NCBI GenBank assembly: GCA_021738535.1
Contig: JAIPBU010000018.1
Location: 1 to 64,000, forward strand
From: Bacteroidales bacterium
GTDB lineage: Bacteria > Bacteroidota > Bacteroidia > Bacteroidales > VadinHA17
Direction of reading: 5' to 3'
DNA: 64,000 nt
Shown in pieces: positions 56,880 through 64,000 of the stretch. A model generated the notes under the pieces. It was given only the letters and a program-made list of their open reading frames with translations. It was not told the DNA's origin and did no database searches. Both the position numbers and the translations under genes were made by a program. How positions within the stretch are numbered: the stretch's first letter is position 1; each line of letters opens with the position of its first letter.

Positions 56880-58268
56880 ATGGGAAAAATTGAGATTTAT
56901 TTACCGGCAATGGGAGAAGGTGTTATTGAGGCTACAATAACCAAATGGCTTGTTTCAGAGGGCAGTGAGGTTGAAGAAGATGATCCTGTTCTTGAAGTAG
57001 CCACCGATAAAGTAGATACTGAAATACCTGCTCCTGCTTCAGGAAAAATAACAAACCTGGCATTTAAAGAGGGAGATGTACCCAAAGTGGGTGATGTACT
57101 GGCCTATATTGAAAGTGATTCAATTGAAAGTGCATCTGAAGAATCAGCTCCCGATGTTGAAAAGGATTTTGAGGAAGTAAAAAAGGCATCCTCTGCTTAC
57201 CTGGCTGAGCAGGAAGATGAAGATAAAAAAAGTGCTTCCATGAAAAGCCGTACACCCGGCGGTAAATTTCTTTCTCCCCTGGTACGAAAAATTGCCGAGA
57301 CAGAAAATATCAGCTACGAGGAGCTTGATACCCTTGAAGGAACAGGTATGGACGGACGAATAACAAGGGATGACATAACAGACTATATTACGAAAAAATA
57401 CAGCTCTTCAAAACCAATCAGGGAAGAAGACACTCAGCAAGGCACAGAACCTGGGCAGGAAGGTGCAAAAACTGCTGATACTGAAAAAGTTTCACAGGCA
57501 GCCGGGCAGAAACCTTCCGGTAAGAGTAACGCACCTGCAGCTGAAGGAGATGAAATCATAGAAATGGACCGCGTAAGAAAGCTTATTGCCGACCATATGG
57601 TTCAGTCAAAACGAACATCGCCGCATGTTACGTCATTCATTGATGTAGATATTACGGATATCGTAAACTGGAGAGAAAAAATCAAGAATAAATTCCTTGA
57701 AAAAGAAGGTATAAAGCTCACGCTGACACCCATATTCCTTGAAGCTACAGCCCGTGCAATAAGGCAGGTTCCAATGATCAATGTATCAGTTGATGGTACC
57801 AGGATAATTAAAAAGAAAAATATTAATTTAGGCATGGCAACTGCTCTTCCGGACGGCAACCTGATAGTGCCTGTTATTAAGAAAGCTGATGAAAAAAGTA
57901 TAATAGGACTGGCCCGTGAAGTTAACGATTTGGCTTCCAGGGCCAGGAACAATAAGCTTAAACCTGACGAGATAAGCGGTGGTACATTTTCAATTACAAA
58001 TTATGGAACTGCCGGTACACTTATGGGCAGCCCTATAATCAACCAGCCCCAGGCTGCTATTCTTGGAATTGGTGCAGCAAAAAAGATGCCTGCTGTAATT
58101 GAAGGACCCTCCGGTGATTCAATAGGGATAAGAAATATAGTCTATCTTTCATTGAGCTATGACCACAGGGTAGTTGACGGAGCCCTTGGCGGCTTATTCC
58201 TGAAGAAAATGAAGGAAAACCTTGAATCTTTCCTCAGTAATAAATTCATCGAGGATCTGTCCCTGTAG
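56880..58268 (+). CDS. 2-oxo acid dehydrogenase E2 component (dihydrolipoamide acyltransferase)
   Basis: The 462-residue protein has an N-terminal lipoyl domain with the lipoylated Lys44 in ATDKVDTE. A peripheral subunit-binding domain follows (about 125-165, SPLVRKIAETENIS), then a charged linker rich in Gln, Glu and Ala. The C-terminal catalytic domain has SYDHRVVDGALGG with the catalytic His and Asp. It carries acyl groups between E1 and E3 in a pyruvate or branched-chain oxo acid dehydrogenase complex. No E1 or E3 gene is in the window, so which acyl group is moved is open. A strong terminator follows. Confidence 0.94.
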   Translation: MGKIEIYLPAMGEGVIEATITKWLVSEGSEVEEDDPVLEVATDKVDTEIPAPASGKITNLAFKEGDVPKVGDVLAYIESDSIESASEESAPDVEKDFEEVKKASSAYLAEQEDEDKKSASMKSRTPGGKFLSPLVRKIAETENISYEELDTLEGTGMDGRITRDDITDYITKKYSSSKPIREEDTQQGTEPGQEGAKTADTEKVSQAAGQKPSGKSNAPAAEGDEIIEMDRVRKLIADHMVQSKRTSPHVTSFIDVDITDIVNWREKIKNKFLEKEGIKLTLTPIFLEATARAIRQVPMINVSVDGTRIIKKKNINLGMATALPDGNLIVPVIKKADEKSIIGLAREVNDLASRARNNKLKPDEISGGTFSITNYGTAGTLMGSPIINQPQAAILGIGAAKKMPAVIEGPSGDSIGIRNIVYLSLSYDHRVVDGALGGLFLKKMKENLESFLSNKFIEDLSL

Positions 58269-58295
58269 CTGAAATATTATTTGCAATTATCTGAT

Positions 58296-58327
58296 AAAGG
58301 GTCATATTTAAGTGACCCTTTTTTTTT
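58296..58327 (+). terminator. Rho-independent terminator after the E2 gene
   Basis: AAAGGGTCA pairs with TGACCCTTT (9 bp) around an 8-base loop and runs into nine T residues. It begins 27 bases after the stop codon. Confidence 0.9.
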
Positions 58328-58346
58328 AATATTGTCTTAATATTAT

Positions 58347-58354
58347 TAGATTTG
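58347..58354 (+). promoter_or_regulatory. Candidate -7 box of the TPR-PD40 array
   Basis: TAGATTTG fits TAnnTTTG and lies directly after the terminator at 58296-58327. A T-rich stretch sits at the -33 position. The TTG within this box has the frame of the downstream gene but is unlikely to be its start; the ATG is at 58376. Confidence 0.5.
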
Positions 58355-58375
58355 GACAAAAGAAACCTAACACAG

Positions 58376-60895
58376 ATGAACAAACAGGCTATTAAACTGC
58401 TATTGATTGCCTTTTTAATAAACTCAACCATATTATCAGCACAAAGCCGGAGAGAGATTAAGGACATGTTTTTCGAGGCCGAATCGTGGATGCTGTTTGA
58501 GGAATACAAGGAAGCATTGCCCCTTTATCTGGATCTTCTTGAATTATATCCTGATAATTATAACTACCACTACAGGATAGGTGTTTGTTACATGAATATC
58601 CCGGGTGAAAAAGAAAAAGCCCTGCCCTACCTTCAGGAAGCAGTGATGCATATTGATGACAGGTATAAGGAAGGTAAATTCAGGGAAGATGAAGCCCCTT
58701 ATGATGCTCTTTTTTATCTTGGGAGTGCTTACCGGATAACCAATCAGCTCGATAAAGCTATTGAAACCTACAAATCATTTTTTCAGGGCATGGATCATAA
58801 AACATATGATTCAACAGTGGTAAAGTTGCAGATTGAAGCCTGCCGTAATGCCAAAAAATTAATGAAGACGCCCCTCTATCTTAAAACTCAGAACCAGGGT
58901 GAATTCATTAATGATACCCGTTCAGATGTAAACCCGGTTGTTGCAGCCGATGAAAAAACTATAGTTTTTACCCGTGAGTTGCCTTTCTATGAAGGAATCT
59001 TCTATTCAAAAAAAATTGACAGCGTATGGTCTCCTCCTATACAGATTCAGACTGAACTACTCATTGACGATGGTTATTCTACCTTTTTATCAAATGACGG
59101 AAACGACTTATACATTTACAGGGATGACGGGTATGATGGTAATATATATTTCAGTCATTATTCTGAAGGACGATGGTCTCCGGCAGTCAAACTCAATGAT
59201 AACATAAACACAAAATACTGGGAGTCACATGCCTGCATATCAGAAGACGGCCAGAAACTTTTTTTTACCAGTAACAGGAAAGACTCCTACGGAGGACTGG
59301 ATATCTACGTATCCGAGAAAGACAGCCTTGGAGACTGGGGACCTGCCAAAAACCTTGGACCTACAATTAACACCCCTTTCAATGAAGAAACTCCTTTTCT
59401 TGACTCTACCAATAATGTCCTTTATTTCAGTTCAAGGGGGCACTTCAACATGGGTGGTCATGACATATTCTATTCAACAAAGAAACAAAACGGAGAATGG
59501 TCTGAACCCATGAACATGGGTTACCCGATAAATTCAACAGATGACGACCTGTTTTATTCACCCGCCGGAGGAGGTCACCTCGCATACATTTCTAAATTTG
59601 ACCCTGACGGCTATGGAATGAAAGATATTTTCAGGGTTGAGGTTTTCTCTGATGACAATCCAAGGAGATTCTATGTCAGAGGAGTGGTAAAGCTTAAAGA
59701 CTTACTGAAGCAGTACAGGGACAGCGTCAGGGTTAGTGCACTTGACCGGTCAAACATGGACACACTGGTTGCAGTCTACTCTGATCCCAAAACAGGAAAA
59801 TATGAATTCGAGATTCCCCATGGAGAATATAAACTTGTATATCAGTCGGATGGATCCGAAAAAGTTGAAAAGGAACTGGATTTAGACCTTACCCATCCTG
59901 CCGACAGTATCAAAATTGCTGATGAACAACTCAGAAAAACAGATTTCATTGCTGATATTAATATTCCTGACGACACAATATCTATTGCCTATGAAAAAGG
60001 AGATACGGCACAGGTAGATCTCCTTCTTGAACCAAACTCTATTCTGATTGTGGAACACTGGCAGGGAGACAGTCTTATTAAAACCGAAGAATTTTATATC
60101 AATGACCCCTCCTTTATCTATGATGCAGAAACACTAACAGGAGAGAATAATATTAAATTCATTATCAATGACCGCTTCAATAATACCAGTATAAAAGAAT
60201 TTAACTTCACAGTAAGTGAGCCTGTAATTGAAGAACCGGTAATTACCGAACCTGAACCTGTTATTGAAAAACCTGATCCGCAAAAAGTTCTTGCCGAACA
60301 AAGAAGAATTGACAGTATTGAAGCAGTGCAGGCAAAAGAGGCAGAATCAATAGACAGGATGGGACAGGTTATTGGCGAAGTCAGCACTGATGATAAAAAC
60401 AAGGCAATAAAAGATGCTATCGAAAAAACCAATGAAAAGCAAATAAAAAATGCAGGTGAATGGCTTGAATCATTATATTCGGTAGCAATCGAAGATGGTG
60501 CTGAGAAAGAGATGCTTACAAAACTAATAGCTGCAATGTCAGCCGGCGTTGATGACAGTGCAGAGGATTATCTGAGCAGGCTCTCAGAATATGCCGGACC
60601 ACAGCTCAGGGCAGCCCTGGCAAAAATTGATCCGGACAGGTTTGAAGATGAGAGCCCGGAAGCATTAATTAATTATTTACTTGCTAATTCAGAAAGACTG
60701 GGATACAGTAATGAAGACGTATTCCATGCATTCTCCAAATTAATTAATGCTTCTGAAAAGACAGCAGAAGAAATAGTTGACTACATAAGTGTAAAGGAAG
60801 GTAATAAACTATTGTTACTTTGGATATTGCTTGGAGGGGTAGCTATAACTTTTATAATTATTGGCTTTCGAAAAAGAGAAAAGAAAAATAAATAA
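58376..60895 (+). CDS. TPR-PD40 repeat protein with C-terminal membrane anchor (first of three paralogues)
   Basis: Start placed at ATG 58376 (MNKQAIKLLL), giving 839 residues with a signal peptide ending LSAQ. Order of parts: TPR repeats (about 25-170), PD40/WD40-like beta-propeller blades (about 185-430, with EDGQKLFFTSNRK and GGLDIYVSEKD), a carboxypeptidase-regulatory-like domain (about 435-520), a Pro-Glu-Val-Ile spacer (about 620-645), a helical region, and a final membrane helix LLLLWILLGGVAITFIII with a basic tail. The TPR-PD40-CRD order is that of PorE, a type IX scaffold protein, but PorE ends in an OmpA-like domain instead. Function here is inferred only. Confidence 0.85.
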   Translation: MNKQAIKLLLIAFLINSTILSAQSRREIKDMFFEAESWMLFEEYKEALPLYLDLLELYPDNYNYHYRIGVCYMNIPGEKEKALPYLQEAVMHIDDRYKEGKFREDEAPYDALFYLGSAYRITNQLDKAIETYKSFFQGMDHKTYDSTVVKLQIEACRNAKKLMKTPLYLKTQNQGEFINDTRSDVNPVVAADEKTIVFTRELPFYEGIFYSKKIDSVWSPPIQIQTELLIDDGYSTFLSNDGNDLYIYRDDGYDGNIYFSHYSEGRWSPAVKLNDNINTKYWESHACISEDGQKLFFTSNRKDSYGGLDIYVSEKDSLGDWGPAKNLGPTINTPFNEETPFLDSTNNVLYFSSRGHFNMGGHDIFYSTKKQNGEWSEPMNMGYPINSTDDDLFYSPAGGGHLAYISKFDPDGYGMKDIFRVEVFSDDNPRRFYVRGVVKLKDLLKQYRDSVRVSALDRSNMDTLVAVYSDPKTGKYEFEIPHGEYKLVYQSDGSEKVEKELDLDLTHPADSIKIADEQLRKTDFIADINIPDDTISIAYEKGDTAQVDLLLEPNSILIVEHWQGDSLIKTEEFYINDPSFIYDAETLTGENNIKFIINDRFNNTSIKEFNFTVSEPVIEEPVITEPEPVIEKPDPQKVLAEQRRIDSIEAVQAKEAESIDRMGQVIGEVSTDDKNKAIKDAIEKTNEKQIKNAGEWLESLYSVAIEDGAEKEMLTKLIAAMSAGVDDSAEDYLSRLSEYAGPQLRAALAKIDPDRFEDESPEALINYLLANSERLGYSNEDVFHAFSKLINASEKTAEEIVDYISVKEGNKLLLLWILLGGVAITFIIIGFRKREKKNK

Positions 60896-60909
60896 AGACT
60901 AACTATATG

Positions 60910-60942
60910 AAAACCCGCATTTAATAATTAATACGGGTTTTT
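60910..60942 (+). terminator. Terminator after the first TPR-PD40 gene
   Basis: AAAACCCG pairs with CGGGTTTT around a 16-base AT-rich loop, followed by a short T-run. It begins 15 bases after the stop codon. The next promoter starts within the same T-run. Confidence 0.7.
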
Positions 60943-60968
60943 ATATTATTAATATTTTAATATTTTTG
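60938..60968 (+). promoter_or_regulatory. Candidate promoter of the second TPR-PD40 gene
   Basis: TATTTTTG at 60961-60968 fits the -7 box. The T-run of the preceding terminator (60938-60942) is placed about 20 bases upstream as -33, so terminator and promoter overlap. The ATG at 60991 is 23 bases further. Confidence 0.45.
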
Positions 60969-60990
60969 TTATAATCAAACCTCCGGGGAT

Positions 60991-62271
60991 ATGACTCGAT
61001 TATTAATTAGTCTGCTTCTGACATTGTTTGCTGGTGGGAATTTAGCCTCACAAAATCTTAAGAAAGATCAGGAAACCTTTCTTGAAGCAGAGTATTTTCT
61101 CATGTTTGAAGACTATAATGATGCGCTTCCTTATTATCTGGAGTTAAAAAAATCGTATCCTGATAATTATAACCTGTCATACAGGATAGGGATTTGCTAC
61201 CTTGGAATCCCGGGACAGAAACATAAAAGTATTGAATACCTGGAGGCAGCAACCAGAAATTCTGAGGCATCATACAGGGAAGGTTCATTGCAACAGACAA
61301 CTGCCCCGTATACATCCTGGTATTTCCTGGGAAATGCATACCGCATAAATTACCAGTTCAATAAAGCAAAGGAAGCATACAAAAAGTACCGGGAAACATT
61401 GCTTGAAGATGACACTGACAATATATTGTTTATCGATCACCAGATTAAAGTATGCAATAATGCTAAAGACCTTATGGCATCACCCATAAAATTTGAAGAA
61501 GAAAATATTGGTGAACCTTTTAATGATTCCTATAATAACTTTAATCCCATTATTTCTTCAGATGGTTCATCTTTTGCTTACATGTCATCACTTAAATTCT
61601 ACGATGCCGTGTTTTACTCATTTAAGGAAAAAGGCAGATGGAGCTCACCGGTTAATATCACACCTGACCTGATGTCGGATGGTGACCTGTATATATCCTG
61701 CCTTGCAGACAAGGGCAGGTCTCTTTACCTGTCAAAAGACAATGACAATGAAAGCGATATTTATGTAAGTAAATATGACGGTACAAGATGGTCAGCAGCA
61801 GAACCGGTTAAAGGACGTAATATAAATACCAAATACTGGGAATCCCATGCCTTTGTTACCAGAGACGGGTCAACAATGATATTCGCCTCAGACAGGCCGG
61901 GAGGACAGGGAGGTCTTGACCTTTATATCTCTTACAGTAAGGACAATGGAAGCTGGGGAAATCCTGTAAATCTCGGGCCTGAGATAAATACACCTTTCAA
62001 TGAAGACCGTGCTTTTCTTATTGATGACGGGAAGCAACTTTTCTTCTGTTCGCAGGGTCATTACAGTATGGGAGGATTTGATCTTTTCAGGTCAGCAAAA
62101 TCTGAAAACGGCAGATGGTCAAAGCCGGAAAACCTCGGGTACCCTGTTAACAGCCCGGATGATGACGTGTTTTTTATGCCTGTTGATAATGGCAAATCAG
62201 GATATATTTCAGTCTTGAGAGAAGGCAAAGGATATGGCAAGAAAGATATATATTTAATCACATTTAAGTAA
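60991..62271 (+). CDS. TPR-PD40 repeat protein, short second paralogue
   Basis: The 426-residue protein has a signal peptide (about 1-19, ending NLASQ), TPR repeats (about 20-170) and a PD40 propeller (about 180-420). The motif set equals that of the first paralogue: YLMFEDYNDALPYYLEL, NTKYWESHAFV, GGQGGLDLYISYSK and DDDVFFMPVD. It stops right after the propeller, so the CRD and membrane-anchor parts are missing. It may be a soluble periplasmic partner. The third paralogue starts 7 bases after it, so they are one transcript. Confidence 0.85.
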   Translation: MTRLLISLLLTLFAGGNLASQNLKKDQETFLEAEYFLMFEDYNDALPYYLELKKSYPDNYNLSYRIGICYLGIPGQKHKSIEYLEAATRNSEASYREGSLQQTTAPYTSWYFLGNAYRINYQFNKAKEAYKKYRETLLEDDTDNILFIDHQIKVCNNAKDLMASPIKFEEENIGEPFNDSYNNFNPIISSDGSSFAYMSSLKFYDAVFYSFKEKGRWSSPVNITPDLMSDGDLYISCLADKGRSLYLSKDNDNESDIYVSKYDGTRWSAAEPVKGRNINTKYWESHAFVTRDGSTMIFASDRPGGQGGLDLYISYSKDNGSWGNPVNLGPEINTPFNEDRAFLIDDGKQLFFCSQGHYSMGGFDLFRSAKSENGRWSKPENLGYPVNSPDDDVFFMPVDNGKSGYISVLREGKGYGKKDIYLITFK

Positions 62272-62278
62272 TACATCA

Positions 62279-64000
62279 ATGCGAAGTACCTTTATTGCTG
62301 CTATAATATTTTTTTCCGGCCTTTTTGCATATGCTCAGGATGCTGAACTTCGTGATATCTTTGTTGAAGCAGAATCTCATTACCTGTTTGGTGAATACCA
62401 GCTGGCAAACCCGCTTTATCTCATCCTGGATGACTACATGCCTGATAATGCAAATATTAAATTTAAGATAGGCAACTGCTACCTCCATATTCCTGATGAA
62501 AAAACAAAAGCAATACCTTATCTCGAAACTGCAGTAAAGAATGCCAGCTACGATGCCAACCCTGAATCATTCAAGGAAAAAAGATCTCCACTGGAAGCAT
62601 ATTTTGCCCTGGCATCGGCTTACAGGATAAACTATGACTTTGAAAAAGCTCTTGCAACATATGCCAAACTAAATGAGCTGATGCCCGAAAAAGGCGAGCT
62701 TGAAAATGCTGATTTTATTGATCAACAAATATATGCCTGCAGAAATGCAATGAAATTCACTGAAAATCCAGTTGAATTCAATAAACAGAACCTTGGGCCT
62801 GATATTAACCAGGGATCAGTAAACATAAACCCGGCAATAAGCGGTGACGGCAATACAATGGTATATACTGAAAAGAGAGGCCTGGAAAACACAATCTATT
62901 ATGTGAAAAAGGAAAGAGGTGAATGGGCCTCTCCGATTGACATAACTGCACAACTTGGCGGAGCTACCGATTGCTCATCCAACTCTCTTAATAACGATGG
63001 CACTGTACTTTACCTTTACAAAAACGATAACTTTGATGGAAATATTTACAAATCAGAGTATAAAGATGGAGCATGGTCGAAGATTAAAAAGCTGAACCGT
63101 AACATTAATACTAAGTATTACGAATCACATGCCTCAGTGTCTTCAGATGGAAATAAACTTTACTTTACCTCAAACAGGGACGGAGGAGAAGGTGGTCTTG
63201 ATATTTACGTCTCTGAAAAGGATTCTAAAGGTGATTGGGGAGAACCTGAAAATATGGGATCTGCAATCAATACGCCCTATAACGAAGACACTCCCTTTAT
63301 CTGTAATAACGATTCAATACTTTTCTTTAGTTCGGAAGGCCATACCAATATTGGCGGCTATGATATATTCAGCTCCAAGCTTATTGGTGGCGTATGGAAA
63401 AGCCCATCCAATGCAGGCTATCCAATTAACACCCCTGATGATGATCTCTTCTTCCATCCTTTCGATAACGGACAAACAGCTTATTACTCAATGGTAAAAG
63501 ACTACAAAGAAAGAGACATCTATTTCATTCAACTGGGAGAGAAACAGAGCGTGCCAACTTTTGAAATAAAAGGTATTTTCAGTCTTTGTGACACAAGTAT
63601 TCTGTTCAATGACGATTACAGGATAATACTGTATAGCAACTCCGCTGAAGACACAATTGATGTAGGGTATCCTAATAAATCCACAGGTTTTTACAGCTTC
63701 CTGGTAAAACCTGATAATTATACCCTCACTTATGAGGGACTGGCATACCTGTCGCAAAAAGAAGACATTACAATCCTTGAAGATAATCCATCCAAAGAAG
63801 AAATTATTGATGTTTGCCTTGAACCGGATACAAACTATATTCCCAAAATACCCGTAATAAGGGAGAAACTTGACTTTTCGAAAGTCAAGGTTATAGATGC
63901 CATTGATTCATCAATACTTGTTACCGATGTAATTGTCAGGGATGTCAGTGATTCTGACTCCAGTAACGTTGATGTCCTTTACTACACAGTTCAACTTATG
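62279..64000 (+). CDS. TPR-PD40 repeat protein, third paralogue, runs off the right edge
   Basis: From ATG 62279 (MRSTFIAAIIFF, signal peptide ending AYAQ) the frame stays open for 574 codons to the window end. TPR repeats (about 22-165) and a PD40 propeller (about 175-415) are followed by a CRD-like domain (about 425-510). The sequence then reaches VLYYTVQLM, which resembles the start of a SPOR peptidoglycan-binding domain; that is a guess from nine residues. The C-terminus is outside the window, so an OmpA- or SPOR-like wall-binding end cannot be excluded. It lies 7 bases after the second paralogue. Confidence 0.85.
   Translation, partial: MRSTFIAAIIFFSGLFAYAQDAELRDIFVEAESHYLFGEYQLANPLYLILDDYMPDNANIKFKIGNCYLHIPDEKTKAIPYLETAVKNASYDANPESFKEKRSPLEAYFALASAYRINYDFEKALATYAKLNELMPEKGELENADFIDQQIYACRNAMKFTENPVEFNKQNLGPDINQGSVNINPAISGDGNTMVYTEKRGLENTIYYVKKERGEWASPIDITAQLGGATDCSSNSLNNDGTVLYLYKNDNFDGNIYKSEYKDGAWSKIKKLNRNINTKYYESHASVSSDGNKLYFTSNRDGGEGGLDIYVSEKDSKGDWGEPENMGSAINTPYNEDTPFICNNDSILFFSSEGHTNIGGYDIFSSKLIGGVWKSPSNAGYPINTPDDDLFFHPFDNGQTAYYSMVKDYKERDIYFIQLGEKQSVPTFEIKGIFSLCDTSILFNDDYRIILYSNSAEDTIDVGYPNKSTGFYSFLVKPDNYTLTYEGLAYLSQKEDITILEDNPSKEEIIDVCLEPDTNYIPKIPVIREKLDFSKVKVIDAIDSSILVTDVIVRDVSDSDSSNVDVLYYTVQLM

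Overview
The window comes from a Bacteroidota (Bacteroidetes) chromosome, most likely class Bacteroidia. The evidence is several genes of the type IX secretion and gliding system (porU, porV, gldJ, a PorP/SprF homologue), candidate promoters of the Bacteroidetes TAnnTTTG type, a weak use of Shine-Dalgarno sites, and families restricted to this phylum (DUF6452, DUF6048, TPR-PD40 proteins). TGA, TAA and TAG all act as ordinary stops. No CRISPR array, insertion sequence, prophage or rRNA was seen.

Layout. (1) 1-15961, minus strand: one giant secreted adhesin-like gene that runs off the left edge. It has a signal peptide, six repeated LamG-like modules separated by Calx-beta arrays, a beta-rich region and tandem HYR/Ig-like repeats. 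A single in-frame TGA at 11348-11350 splits it, yet the same frame stays open for the remaining 11.3 kb. (2) 16402-16476: tRNA-Val(TAC) with its own promoter and terminator. (3) 16580-24022: secreted phosphoesterases, a CocE-type hydrolase, an aldo/keto reductase and folC. (4) 24148-30103: phoH, sixA-like, mtaB, inositol monophosphatase, LpxL-type acyltransferase and a GT2 glycosyltransferase, all on the plus strand and closely packed from 26098. (5) 30113-39954: ppa, murF, gldJ and a porP/sprF homologue on the minus strand, divergent from porU, porV and ispF. (6) 40016-47847: CoA-binding protein, an isolated hutU, then an overlapping minus-strand cluster (M23 peptidase, CapA-like, MerR, Nif3-like, zinc-ribbon protein) behind a second M23 peptidase. 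(7) 47956-58268: alaS, DUF6452/DUF6048 pair, sodium:solute symporter, recR, aminotransferase, a GT2 fused to a sugar-transferase-type sensory half, and an E2 acyltransferase. (8) 58376-64000: three tandem paralogues with TPR and PD40 beta-propeller domains, the last running off the right edge.

How it fits together. The giant protein is the type of cargo exported by the type IX system whose parts lie at 32-39 kb: GldJ works with the motor and PorV/PorU form the cargo shuttle and sortase. The TPR-PD40 trio resembles PorE-like periplasmic/outer-membrane scaffold proteins of the same system, but this link is inferred from domain order only. Most other genes are housekeeping: wall (murF, M23), lipid A, tRNA modification, folate, isoprenoid and repair.

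Several apparent TTG starts were moved to downstream ATGs; in two cases the TTG is part of a likely promoter -7 box. Two long open frames (1-11347 minus and 62279-64000 plus) lack one end inside the window and would be missed by a tool that requires both start and stop.
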